From assembly GCA_935421135.1 (NCBI GenBank), contig OW285188.1:25769233-25833232 (forward strand): a DNA stretch of 64,000 bases, written 5' to 3'. The position numbers and the translations under genes were made by a program. Every line of letters starts with the position of its first letter. Positions within the stretch are counted from its first letter, which is position 1. Below are positions 11,701 to 23,348 of this stretch, piece by piece. The notes beneath the pieces were generated by a model. That model saw only the letters and a program-made list of their open reading frames with translations. It was not told the DNA's origin and did no database searches. The DNA is from Bugulina stolonifera (taxonomy: Eukaryota; Bryozoa; Gymnolaemata; Cheilostomatida; Bugulidae).

Positions 11701-14407
11701 CATTAGTTATACATGTTACATGTACACAGGCCTGCATACCATTATTTATACATGTTACATGTATACATGCCTGCATACCATTAGTTATACATGTTACATG
11801 TACACAGACCTGCATACCATTAGTTATACATGTTACATGTACACAGACCTGCATACCATTAGTTATACATGTTACATGTACACAGGCCTGCATACCATTA
11901 TTTATACATGTTACATGTACACAGACCTGCATACCATTAGTTATACATGTTACATGTACACAGACCTGCATACCATTAGTTATACATGTTACATGTACAC
12001 AGGCCTGCATACCATTAGTTATACATGTTACATGTACACATGCCTGCATACCATTAGTTATACATGTTACATGTACACAGGCCTGCATACCATTAGTTAT
12101 TTGGGTTGTGTCAGTCTACATTCTCTTGGAAGTGGTTACACTACTGGAGTACACCAGTACACCAGTGCAACTACATACTGTATGTACTGTAGAACATTCC
12201 ACCACTGGCAGCTACTCGTGTATCAATCACAAGGTCAACACATCAGTTACTGGTATTTCACCCTTTAGCAAGGTCTGTGGGTCATAAACTGACTTATATT
12301 GTCTAACTATGGCCACACTGTAATAGACTGACAGTGCATGTCACATTACACCATTATAAAGTATGCTACCTAATTTAGTATGTAGTCTATGCCATAGCCT
12401 ACTAAGTAATATTGTATAACTTATGAAACATTGTTTAGAGTAGGTACAGGTTTGTCTTGCAGAAAGCAGGTCTCTGCATGTACTTATTTTGGTGAGAAAT
12501 TTGCCAACTGTTGACAATACAATGTACATGGTGTAGAGAAGTGGAGAAATTTTAATTAAGAACAGATTGTCTACTCCATCAGTTTCTGAACACACCTAGC
12601 TCTAACCTATATGTACTTACCACTCAGGTGCAGCACTGTATATTTCTATGCAGCGTCTCTGAGCGGATGTTGTCATATTTCAACAATTTCTTGAACACAT
12701 GATAATGATCTGATATGACATCTATTAACCTGATATCTGTCCATAATCTACTGGACTACATGCATTGCATCCCATACTAGCTATTGTATAATTGAGATGG
12801 TAGTGTGTGTATACAAAGTAGTTACCTGTGCATCTAGCGCTAGGGCTATATAGTATATGCCTGTATGAATTATTTCAGTCAACTATACTAACCGAAGTGG
12901 ACCCAATCCCATCAGTCCGACAACTCTCGGCTGGTCCTACTGTGGGGCTACAACTGGAGCTATAACTACTGCACTCTTCCTCAACAAAGTCATGGCTCCT
13001 AGATTCCCTCCAATAGTTGGCAGGTAATAAACACTTTATTCTTATACTACTACATATAACATATTATACGTGTAGGTATACGTGTAGGTATACGTGTAGG
13101 TATACGTGTAGGTATACATGTATGGGTATCTCACATGCACTGTGTTTATGTCAGCACAGAGTTTCTGAGGCGCCCAAAATGGCCAGAAGTAATGCATAGA
13201 TGTGTACATTGCAAGATAAGGTTATTCTTATATACTCATTGTACTGAAGGTTTGTTCCCTTTGCTGCTGTCGCTGCTGCTAATGCAATTAATCTACCAAT
13301 GATGAGGAGCACAGAGCTAACCAATGGTATCCCAGTACTAACTGCAGATGGAGAGGAGGTGGGAAAGTCTTCCAATGCAGCAAAGAGTGCTATTAGTCAG
13401 GTAATGGGCACACACACTGCTTGTATTGACTGTTCTATCCCTGGTCTCGGTGTAGTATCTTTACCAGTCTCTGTGGGTTATAATTATCAATCTTTTACTT
13501 GGGTATATTTTCCGAGTTGGTTATTTGTCTTGAATTTGAAATTTACCTGAACTTGCTCAGCCCCAACCAGTATGTACACTCATTTACAGGTTGTTGTTAG
13601 CCGAATTGGCATGGCAATGCCAGGGATGTTTATTCCTCCAATAATCATGTCTAAGTTAGAGAAGAGACCTTTCCTAACCAAGTAAGTGGGAATGGGTACT
13701 TGACATTGACCTGCAGTTTCCAGAGAGTCTGTTGATTTTGCAAAAACCAAATGTGACAATAATATGTTCTCTATAATTGATCTCAACCATGAGATATCAT
13801 TCTTTTTGTACATTTATTGCCTCTAGCACTCTATCACTATTTTATAGCAGTCAGTCAAACAGGGGGGGGGGACAACTTCTTGATTTTTGCTGCTTGGAAA
13901 ATTTTGCTAAAGTTTTTCTCTTAAAAATATAATCATGCTTTAAATTAGTAATCACGGTATAATTTTAAATTGATTATATAGTCGAAGCTATTCAATACGT
14001 TAATAATCAATTTGCTATAGTCCCATATGTAAAGATCATTGCATTTCCTGCCTCATGCATAATTACTGAGTTTGCTATAATACATGTCTATGCAAATTGA
14101 AATAGCTTCAGTTTCTTGATTAGCGTGTGGGTCAATTGGTATGGGGGGGGGGGGGGGGTGTGTGATTGTAGCCTAGATAGTATAGTGTGTGATCTCACTT
14201 TTGTCTATGCACAGGTATCCAAAGATGAATGCTCCCATACAGGTGATGATGGTTGGAGTCTGCCTTGTATTTGCCACGCCCCTTTGCTGCGCTCTGTTTC
14301 CACAAATGAGCTCTATTAAAACTAGCAGTCTAGAGCCAGAGTTGAGAACTGAATTGATGTCTAGACCCAATCCCCCAGATCAAGTTTACTTTAACAAAGG
14401 ATTGTAA
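8720..14407 (+). CDS. Sideroflexin B (mitochondrial serine/amino-acid carrier family)
   Basis: Seven exons: 8720-8886, 9240-9363, 9542-9644, 12879-13023, 13250-13400, 13590-13681, 14215-14407; 975 nt, 324 aa, close to the ~322 aa of vertebrate SFXN1/3. It keeps the HPDT motif (residues 81-84), the QWINQSFNA block, and [11 protein letters not shown] near the end. Exons 1, 3, 5, 6 and 7 have exactly the lengths of those in sideroflexin A; exon 2 is 6 nt and exon 4 15 nt shorter, both whole codons. Intron 3 is 3,234 bp and is swollen by two minisatellites and a tRNA-like SINE remnant. Intron 6 holds a 16-G run just before the last exon. An AATAAA lies near 14680. By family it is an inner-membrane carrier. 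This copy looks like the conserved, ancestral-type one. Confidence 0.94.
9377..9485. repeat. Short tandem array in sideroflexin B intron 2
   Basis: Roughly four imperfect units of about 27 bp built on TATATACCCATCATATGTAC and CAGTACTG. It occupies most of the 178-bp intron between exons 2 and 3. Confidence 0.75.
10131..10320. repeat. 33-bp minisatellite (about 6 copies)
   Basis: Direct repeats of a 33-bp unit made of GCAGTAGCTGTTACTGT plus GCAGTATACAGTATGT. Since 33 is a multiple of 3, the array is open in several frames and creates spurious repeat ORFs. It lies in intron 3 of sideroflexin B. Confidence 0.9.
10740..10860 (+). mobile_element. tRNA-derived SINE-like remnant
   Basis: GGTTCAAACCC near 10810 matches the RNA polymerase III B box, and TAGTGGTAATA about 50 bp upstream resembles an A box. 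The acceptor and T stems do not pair as in a functional tRNA, so a SINE head or tRNA pseudogene is the better reading. The 3' limit is not visible. Confidence 0.4.
11031..12100. repeat. 39-bp minisatellite, about 27 copies, with higher-order structure
   Basis: Near-identical 39-bp units containing TTACATGTACACAG and CCTGCATACCATTA, in intron 3 of sideroflexin B. Each unit carries the palindrome TACATGTA. Units differ at a few diagnostic bases (CAGACCTG, CATGCCTG, CAGGCCTG, CATCCCTG; ATTATTTA or ATTAGTTA). The first ten units form two successive five-unit blocks of the same type order, i.e. a 195-bp higher-order repeat. Because 39 = 3 x 13, ORFs of 354-442 codons run through it in several frames; these are artefacts. 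Confidence 0.97.
13065..13118. repeat. 12-bp tandem repeat (4 copies)
   Basis: Four units of TATACGTGTAGG in sideroflexin B intron 4; the unit junctions recreate the palindrome GTATAC. Confidence 0.85.
14143..14158. repeat. 16-base G run in sideroflexin B intron 6
   Basis: An uninterrupted run of 16 G, 56 bp before the exon 7 acceptor. A 9-G run lies at about 13862 in the same intron. Confidence 0.9.
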
Positions 14408-15124
14408 ATGCAATGAAAATTAGGCCATAATGATATGCTACTCCTTGCAAGTTCTGTACTATCTAGTATCTAGCAGAGAGGAAATCAGTTGAAAGCTGTG
14501 GTCAAAATGGTTTTTAGTGTAGTGTAGTAGTTTTTGTATAATATATCAGAATACTATAATTATTATATTTTAGCAATATTATTTTATTGGTATATTTTTA
14601 ATGTTTTAATTTCTGAATGTGTTTTTTTTCAGCATCAAATAATTGTTGCATTGTGCTATGCAGTGGAGATTACATGTAGAATAAAATCCATACAGTGGAA
14701 GTTGTGGTTTGTGGATGACTTAAAATACTATCAAACTTATTGCAAGACCACTGAACTGATAAAACTGAACACAGATGGTATGGTGAAACTTTTAAATGTG
14801 ATCACCGAGTGTTGTAAAATAATGGTGATTGAATTTTGTTTCCTCTTACATTCTTATCTGGGCCCAAAATACATAAAATGAAAGTCTCTGTTCATGAATT
14901 CTTCAACTGCATATTATTCTATTCAAGTCCCGCTTTGTTTATAAAACTATGCACTTCATATCCTTGCTTGCTGTCTGTTGGTTAAAGCGAAAAAATGTCA
15001 GTTGTACATTGTACTCCCCATAAAGGTATCTATGATAACTCTATGGTACTCCCAGACAAGACTGTACAGTGTACACGTACATATTATAATATGCACATGC
15101 GATTTGTGGCTGTGTTTAACTGTT

Positions 15125-15430
15125 TGGAGTTGTTCTACCAAAATCGCGTCCGACTCGCGAAAGGCCACACACTACCACTATTTGATTGGCTAGAAGTGTG
15201 CTGCGCCCAAAACGAATGCGGTGCGCACGTATCGCGCGGCTAAGGCAAACACGGGGCGCAATTTTGTGTAAAGGGCCAAATCGATATGTTATGTAACCTG
15301 GAAATTATAGTGGCTCCATTTTGGACGTTATTTAAACGCTGTTTCATAACTTTCCACGCCCCATTATCTCTTTGCCATTATCACGCATCGCATGCTCCCA
15401 AGCTCGCTCACCCTTGCTCAGTTGGTTCGA
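15125..15430 (+). promoter_or_regulatory. CpG-rich patch; candidate promoter of the TLCD-like gene
   Basis: A compositional island in AT-rich DNA: many CpGs (for example AATCGCGTCCGACTCGCGAA and GTATCGCGCGGC) and an inverted CCAAT box in TTGATTGGCTAG near 15183. The TLCD-like coding start 1.8 kb downstream follows a CCACAG acceptor, so its first exon should lie upstream and could be here. There is no direct evidence of transcription. Confidence 0.4.
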
Positions 15431-16377
15431 AATCAGATGATTTTAGTTATTATTAAAAAGGTATTGCACAGTCTAGTTGTAGATACAAGTCTTTGTAGTT
15501 TTTTGAACTCGCTTCACAAAAAGTCAAATTGCTTTAGGAGACAAAATTGCACGCGTTTGTGGTTTTTTCTTTTTTATTATAATTATTTTTAATTTTATGG
15601 TAAAATAATTATATTATTTATTTTTCACTTTTGGTTTTATTTTATAAATATATACGAGGACCGTAGGTTAGGCAACTTTTGGAGAGGCAGTAAGGTTTCC
15701 AGAAGTGAGAGTAGAGGATGGGTGTGAAGCAATAAAAGAGAGATCATGATCATCATGATCATGATCATCATGAACAAAATTTTGAAGACTGTGAGTGTTT
15801 TTAAACCACTTGACTTTGTTTTGCTCACTGGGGAAGCAGTGCCTTCCCTTAAACTGTGCAAAGTATATATATATATATATATATATTGTATTAATAATAA
15901 AATTAATCATTAACTTATTAATTATAGGGCTATAGGCTATTATCATTATTATAATTATTAGGGGTTTTTTAATTATTCCATTTTTAATTAATGACTATAG
16001 GCTGCTACACTGATACTCCAATTATTATAATTATTATAAAATAATTATTAATAATTATGATTATTATATATCTATATATATATATTAATTATAGATATAA
16101 TAGATTTGGACCCTGAGGTCCTACTCAACTCCAGAAGATAGACAATAACCATATATAATTAATGTATACTCATTGAACATCAAATGCTTGCCTTGTTCCA
16201 TGCATATAACTGTATATAATTACCATGTCTTGCATATATCGTAAAGAAGTGTTTGAGGTGGAACAAATCAGGTGGGTACACGGTGCATGTAATCTTACAG
16301 ATTAATATTGTATAGCTATCCACTTCATCTTATAGTAGTTAAGAAATTAGTGAATTACTAAAATGAAAAAGTTATGC

Positions 16378-16450
16378 TCTGGTGAGATTCGAACTCAAGA
16401 CCCTATGAATGACAGTTAACCACTTGGCAAGTATGTTGGCATTTAAACAC
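16378..16450 (-). mobile_element. tRNA-derived SINE-like or tRNA pseudogene remnant
   Basis: On the minus strand TGCCAAGTGGTTAA resembles an A box/D arm of a Leu- or Ser-type tRNA, and GAGTTCGAATCTC, about 30 bp on, matches a B box/T arm. The acceptor arms do not pair, so it is not called a functional tRNA. Confidence 0.4.
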
Positions 16451-17219
16451 AAGAGTCTCCTGATCAAGAGCTGAGAATTTTCCCAACTGCACCTCCCTGA
16501 CACCCTAATTGAGATAATATTTGTTCTGTGTCAAAATTGAAGCAAGAAAATTTGTTTTCTCTACTTATTTATGGGTGCCCAACCCATTTGCACCATAGAT
16601 ATAAGACTACCAAAATAGTGCAGTTATTTCACCTAAAAGAGAGGGGGGGTTGTTGGGCTGTTCAATTGCAAAAACTAACTATGAATTAATAATCCAAGTG
16701 TTCAACTCAATTTATTTGTAAATTGTAGGCCTATGTAATTATATTAATTCTAATATATAGGCCCTATTACTGTCGGATTGCCTGTCTTATCAGTGTCTAA
16801 TAGTGGTTAGCAGTCTCAGATAAATCACATTTTGTACTTTGGCTGGTCTATGACTTGTAACCTTTGATAAATTCTGGACTTAGTAAATATACTGCTTCAG
16901 TTTCATTGTTTTGTTTGCGAATAGTAAACATGAAAGTATTGAGTTATTGTATAAGTGAGCACAGTTTAAATGGTGTGATAATGCATTGGTTTACTAGTTG
17001 CTGTGGCTAGTAGTGTTTGCTCAGGTTACTTGGGTTTGTGCAGATGTAGTATTGATGTTTAGATTAAAAAATCCATATTATAATAATTTAATTATAACCA
17101 GCCTAGATGTTATACTTAATTTTAATGAATAAACTTGTTATTCTTGCTGTTGGATTGTCTTGAGATTTATTCTTACTCTTGTAGTTGGACATAGATGAAA
17201 GCAACCACAGGGTTTGGCA

Positions 17220-20200
17220 ATGGATGGAGACACAACAGCCATTACTGGCTCTGCCCTCTATAAACACTCGTACTACCCAGTAGCCACCATCTTCTGTTCA
17301 TGGGCTTTCTTCTCTTGCCTTGGGTTTATAACTTCTAAATGCATTCCTTCTTCGGCAAAGTCTGCTTGGAAGTTTAAAAATATATTTATTTCTCTCATAC
17401 ATGCTGCTGTTACTGGTGTATGGGCTTTATACTGGTAAGTAGGTGTAAATGATTTATAAGCTACAGCTGCATTATTAGTATAGTGTGGATCTGTAGGCAT
17501 ACATATATCACATTATATTACTCATACATACCATACTACAAGTATATCATTCCATCGGTTGCTTTACTATCATAACTGTTTTCACTACAAGATATACAGT
17601 AATATCATTTATTAGGTACACTGTTATCCTTCAACAGACATACTTTCCCATTATAATGTTTCATTTTGTTTGCAGTCTAAGATACACACCTGGTTTAGCT
17701 CAAGACATTATTAATGTATATGATGCTTCATCCTACACTTTGGTGTGCTTATCTTTAGGTGAGTACAATTTACTACTACAGTGTAACTACTACTACTACT
17801 ACCACTACTGCTACTACTACTACCACTACAACACTGATATTACATACATCTACTATATGACGTATAATATAATAGCAATGTTAGTCACTGTCTTGCCTTC
17901 TATTCTGAAACATTATCTGATTTATTCTATGGTTATAAATTAATATGTACATGTACAATGTTTACTAACTTCCAGAGTGCCAGTAGACTGTCATATCACC
18001 TGAGTGTGTGTCTATGTAGGCATATATTTGTATAATAAGTGGTTATTGGAGCAGGACATTGTACCTGACTTTGTATGTTTGTGTTTTAATTCTTATAATA
18101 GGAGGTTGACAATAGCTGCACTGTAAATGTATGGTTAGATATGGGTCAACATGGCCTCATGTTATGTATATAAACAGCTCTCCCAGATTTCTTATACAAA
18201 CAGCATCACTTGAATGTTCTGACTAAGTAACCTACCAAATGCTCTCCATTGCTCACTAAGATACAGTCTCTAATTCCTTGCGTTAATGACATCATATTAA
18301 ATGTCCGTGTATATTCTTATGTACCTTATGTACCATGTACAGTACAGTGTATGTAGTTAGACAGGTAGTTTCGTTACTTATACAACGTACAGTAGTTACT
18401 CATGAGATTTTCACATGTGTTGGTTTTCTACTTTCAATATATGTAAGGTGTTATTATGTGGGTTACTTTCTGATAAGAGGTATTATTAGTTATGTAATAG
18501 GCTACATAATTATGTAATTATATATTTAAATTTAATTATTATATATGTAAGGTATATTCAGAGGCTAGCTTACCAGAAATACATGTGCATAGGTGTGCAT
18601 ACATGTGCATGCATCCATGGTAATATATTTGGTATATTACAGGGTATATGGTGTATGACTGTATGGATATGCTACTGTACCGAAGGAAAAGAGACAGTTT
18701 TGAACTTCTTGGACACCATGCAGTGGTCAGTTCAGTTATTACACATGTAGGCCTACTAGTGTTTGTATAGTGTTAGTATTGTATACGAATGTGTAGGTGA
18801 ATTGGTCACCGTGAATATATTATAAGGGTATATAGAAGGAGCGATAATTAAAAAATGGACTTCATCTTTCTATCGAAGCCAACGGTCATTCGGAATTCAT
18901 CCCTACTAAAGCCGTGCATGGTGTTCGCTGGTATCAAAAAACACCAAAGAGCTCGTAGTAGAATTGGAACTTTTAAAGGGTTATATCTCTGCGATTAGAT
19001 TTATTTGGGAAATGAAAATGATTCCAAAATACTTGTACTTTGCAACAAAAATATTTGGCTACCAAAATTTGAGAAAAATGGCACATCCTGGGAGAAAAAT
19101 GGAGAGGGAGATAGATTAATCTTTAGCTATTTAAATTCTACAATTAAAATTAAAAAAATATTTTTAAAAGTGGCGCGTTCAATTATATCATATAATGACA
19201 TAGTTGAATAACAGTTCAATTTTGAGCAAAATACGCCACTTCCTCCATGCAATCAGATGTTGCAAGTTCTCGAAAAAGTCTGTGATCACAGACTTTGTGA
19301 AAACACACAGTTATCACCTATTTAAAACCAGCATTGGTTAGTTAAACCAGCCATGTTACAAACCTAAGTTGTAGCTGAAGATTCAGCACAGGATAAAGCT
19401 CACATTTTAACCAGACTTGAGTTGGTGACATTCACTTTGTGTAAACTGTAACCGAATTTGCTGCACAATGTAGTCCTAATAGATGCATGTGATGTAATAC
19501 TATCAGTGTACAGTATGTACCATGAATATAATTGAGGAGTTGTCTCCCCTTTGACTACAGTTTAGCCAATATGACTAGCCTGGGCATCAGGCCAACTACT
19601 ACCGATTAGTAAGTACAGTTTAGTTTAGCTACCAGGACACTAACTACACTCTACTGGTCGGTTTAAAATAGTAGACCTGATGCCCAGGTAAAGTAGTTCT
19701 CTAATCTATATTACTTTGTAAGGCATTCCATGCTGGTATATAAAGCCTACTTTCATTATTATATTATACAGTGTACCTTTCATGTTACATTTATCTTGTA
19801 CTCAGTGGACATGCCCTTTTAGGGTAGATCATTGCAATCTATATACTTACCCACAGCTACATGTTGTATGCTGGGAATTATGCAATATGTGTACCATGTT
19901 ACCTACAAATCGTAATAATGTTATATAATAATATTTGTATGCTTTTACTCTGTGTGTAACGTACCTACAATGTACATGTAGTATTATAATGAATAGTAAC
20001 TTCTGTCATAACACCAGATTTCAGCGGAAAATGGTTGCCAACCTCCTGTAGCTGGATTCCTAGGACTAGTTCTGTAAACAAAGTAACTAATTAGTAGGTG
20101 CAACTCTACTCTACTGTATGCACATTATTAGTGTCGATAATTAAACTAGAGTATGGTTATCCTGTACATGTAGTTCAACTGTGCAAATACTAAATACCTG

Positions 20201-22135
20201 TTACATTATACTATATACATGTATATACATGTAGGCCTACATACCACACATTGTATGAAGAGTTGAGTTAATTATACCCTCATAGTTATGTAATTGTATA
20301 GCTGATGGGTAGAGGACGGGTAGCCTGATGACTGATCTTGCATGTAATAGCTGAGTGCTGTGTTGGGTGGTGTGTCCTGACAGTCCAAGTCTGAACTGAC
20401 CACTTGGTCAAACAATATACATGTAGTATAGGCACTCCACGATGCCTCACCGAGACCTTGGTAGCCTGTTTATACTGGCCCAATATTGCCATAAATTGTA
20501 CTGCTACATACATATCACTGAGATTTTACGACATTCTGAAGATAGATTTGGAAGATCTATTGATCAATTATAATATTAATAATTAATATTTTATTTTAAA
20601 TAGGAATAAACATTTTAAAATAAAATAAATAAATAATTACAACAAAAATGAAATTCGAAACCTGAAATGTTATTGGCTGATAGGCCACTGAAGCGCCGAG
20701 AAGGTACTTTCTCGATGGATTTTGCTGCATGCCCAATGGCTACACACCGATTTTGAAATGGCCTAGTAAGTTCAGTTTTGACCGGATACTGCGAACTCAA
20801 AAATGGTCTCCAAGATCTCAGTAGCACTGTAAGCTATAGTAAATGTAAATTAATGCCAAGTGGTCTAGTTTCTAGTTGTGCCTATTTACATGTACAGTAA
20901 ACCAGTTTACCTTCCATGATTGATAACAAGGGAGATAAATCCGGAGCTTTAAACAATTCACCGGCGGTTATTAGGTTACAGGTAACGATTTTTGTAGAAT
21001 GTAAATTAAGTAACTATTTGGTGACAATTAGGTAAGGTAAATATTGTTTACCCAGTAGTAACCTAGTAACAATGTAATTACTACCTAGTTCAGTGTGAAC
21101 CAGGCCTGAGTTGGGTGTGTTACTGCTTTATTCTTATTCAACTTAGGAGATGCATTGTATGTTAGATGCACGATGACATGGTTTGAATATTGGTATATAA
21201 GATGTATGTACATGGAGATTGCATACTTACAGTACACTGCTCACTACTTCTCTCTGTACATTCCTAGAGACTGTTATAATGTATAGCCCCATATCGCTAT
21301 GGAGACGGTAATAGTCACTGACCTAGTTATTATTATATAGGCCTACAACTACATACTGTAGCATAGACAGTGTTCATGTATTATATTACTAGCAGTGTCA
21401 TCCTATTAATATATATCTTTACACTATCTTTTCAGATACTGGTATGCTTTGGAGTTGCTGTGTGGATGCGGCTATATGTAGGGTATGCAGTTGTAGCCCT
21501 AGTAGCAGAGGTCAACTCTTTCTTCCTTCACACTAGACAGCTGATGCTCATATGTCAGGCAGATAAATCCTCTAAACTATACAGGCTTAACAGCTTAGCT
21601 AACATAGGTGAGTAAAATAAGTATACACTGTTACATCCTGTAATAATGCAATAATTAGTTAAGAGTTGTCTCATCTTGTGTCATTCATACATTCTGAGAA
21701 GACAACTCTTTAAATTACATTTATTTTATTTACATGTGCATTGTATTTGTTGTTTAAATGAATTTAATGGATATCACACATGTTTTAGTAACCATGGTGT
21801 AGTTACACTGTTTATATACTTGTGCATATATAATAATAGTCTCATCAACTGAACTGAACTGAGTGTCAGTGTTCCTGTGCATATGAAGTAAGATTATAAT
21901 TATTATTATATTGATATGTTTTGTAGGGTCTTATATCACATTCCGTATTATCACATTTGCCTGGATGACGAGCTGGCTATTCCGAAACAAGGACCTTATA
22001 CCTCTTCCCTTCTACACAATCGGCAGTGTTGGACTAGCTATTATCACTTTAATGAATATTGTCCTCCTCTATCGGCTACTCAAATCAGATTTCTTCCGTA
22101 GTGCCGCACTAGCAACTGAAAACAAGATAGAATGA
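17220..22135 (+). CDS. TLC-domain protein, TLCD1/TLCD2-like, 253 aa
   Basis: Five exons: 17220-17434, 17676-17758, 18643-18725, 21436-21607, 21927-22135; 762 nt, phases consistent. The protein has about six hydrophobic segments and the TLC pattern: WKFKNIFISLIHAAVTGVWA (residues 50-69), LVCLSLGYMVYDCMDM (94-109), the paired histidines LLGHHAV (121-127), AEVNSFFLH (151-159) and a closing LLYRLLKSDFF (231-241). Length matches TLCD1/2 (about 247-264 aa). In vertebrates TLCD1/2 are plasma-membrane proteins that limit long-chain polyunsaturated phospholipids. The ATG at 17220 is the first in frame after the CCACAG acceptor. An AATAAA lies at 22864. Intron 3 (2.7 kb) holds a foldback element. TLCD1 versus TLCD2 cannot be separated by eye. 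Confidence 0.9.
19579..19688. repeat. Foldback element with perfect 13-bp arms
   Basis: CCTGGGCATCAGG (19579-19591) is perfectly complemented by CCTGATGCCCAGG (19676-19688), with partial pairing continuing inwards. About 110 bp in total, in TLCD-like intron 3. It could be a short MITE or a structured intronic RNA element. Confidence 0.75.
21661..21710. repeat. Short inverted repeat (11-bp arms)
   Basis: AAGAGTTGTCT and AGACAACTCTT separated by 28 bp in TLCD-like intron 4. The AGTTGTCT core recurs near 7079 (inside another hairpin), 7200 and 19538, hinting at a small dispersed family. Confidence 0.6.
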
Positions 22136-22230
22136 TGACAACCTAGGAGGTTTTTACAAATTGCCAAATAGAGGAAAAAGAAAAAAGGAGATAATAATAT
22201 AGTTTTACTACAGTATTATAACGTACAATA

Positions 22231-22450
22231 TAATAACTTATTTGGGCTGCTTGAAAATGGTACCATGTTGGCGATAGTTTGGAAGGTTAGACATTCTCTA
22301 CTTGACAAACAGCATCTCCTTTTCAATTGAAATTTTTTATAATAACTTATTTGGGCTGCTTGAAAATGGTACCATGTTGGCGATAGTTTAGAAGGTTAGA
22401 AATTCTCTACTTGACTAACGGCATCTCCTTTTAAATTGAAATCTTTTATT
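22231..22450. repeat. Tandem duplication of a 109-bp unit
   Basis: Two adjacent copies, about 93% identical, each starting AATAACTTATTTGGGCTGCT, located directly after the TLCD-like stop codon, within its likely 3'UTR. Confidence 0.9.
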
Positions 22451-23126
22451 TGCACATCCACCAAACAGTTTAAAATATTGATCAAAGTTTGCTCAGGTTT
22501 CCTTTTCAATCCAGTTATTTTTGTATATTATACAGATTCATTATCATGGGAGCAACTGTCGCATGAACTCAGATGTTTTAGACTTTTAGCTCACCTTAAT
22601 CCACACTATCTAACCAATCAATCAGCTTTAACTAATCTCTCATTACTTTGACAACAGTATTTAAACTATATTGTTACTAGTAGTAAACTATTGGTATTTA
22701 TTGGCTTCTGCTGTTTTTGTCTTCCAAGTTGTACAATCACATTCTTTCAATACTATTGGAGTTAAATAATATTGTTCCTTTTATCGCTAATGAAAATTTT
22801 GTGGCAATCCAAGCCTTATAATTTAACTGTAACACAGTGTCCGTTGTTTATATATTATAATTTAATAAAATTTCAATTCTAACAACAATATTGGTAACGT
22901 GGGTACCTTTCCATGGATTTCTGATAGGAATTACCACATTTTGTCAATATTTCTTTTAACCTTAAAACTCTGACAGCTTTTAATTCTGGAAAAAATATAG
23001 GCCTCATTAATATAATACCATACATTCATTATCGATTTATAGAGCTGTTCTGGGGTACGAGGCACCGACACTTATAACAAATCATGGAGTTACCTTCTCT
23101 GTGTAACAAATGTACTTGGCCCAGCG

Positions 23127-23348
23127 TTAGGAGGGGATAACTCTGTGCACAAAATATATATCAAGGACGAACCTCGTGGGTTTTTCTTGTAGACTATGGT
23201 CCCTTCCATCTAGATGTTGATTAGAATGGTTTAATCTCAAAGTAATAGGGAGCAGTAATACGGTTGCTAAAAATACGAGCCACGAGGCCAAGAAGAGCTT
23301 TTCCGTAGAAGGCCATTTTCGAGCAATACAAAGATACCAGGTAGTCAT
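23127..23348 (-). CDS. Small ORF with one membrane-anchor segment (uncertain)
   Basis: A 73-codon ORF opening MTTWYLCIARKWPST, then a ~20-residue hydrophobic stretch (FLASWLVFLATVLLLPI), then a polar tail. The layout is that of a type II membrane anchor or the first exon of one. It lies in a GC-richer block than its surroundings. No homology is recognised and no flanking splice site makes a longer gene in phase. It could equally be chance coding potential in a promoter. Confidence 0.25.
   Translation of the reverse strand: MTTWYLCIARKWPSTEKLFLASWLVFLATVLLLPITLRLNHSNQHLDGRDHSLQEKPTRFVLDIYFVHRVIPS

Larger units (their letters stand above)
14408..17219. other. Intergenic region, sideroflexin B to TLCD-like gene
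   Basis: AT-rich DNA without a supported coding gene. It contains a CpG-rich patch at 15125-15430, GATC/ATGATC-rich repeats at 15741-15772, a (TA)n run near 15865-15888 and a tRNA-like remnant at 16378-16450. A 115-codon ORF at 14534-14881 has random AT-rich composition and no splice or homology support. Confidence 0.7.

Noticed and set aside
11031..12100. CRISPR-like array
   Set aside because: Repeats abut with no unique spacers, in an intron of an animal gene.
10955..12287. Very long ORFs (354-442 codons) on both strands
   Set aside because: They are read-through of a 39-bp tandem array; 39 is divisible by 3, so no frame meets a stop. No start context, splice support or plausible protein.
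14534..14881. 115-codon ORF after sideroflexin B
   Set aside because: AT-rich random-looking composition, located in the probable 3'UTR/intergenic DNA, no splice sites or homology.
16378..16450. Functional tRNA gene on the minus strand
   Set aside because: A- and B-box-like strings are present but acceptor and anticodon arms do not fold correctly.
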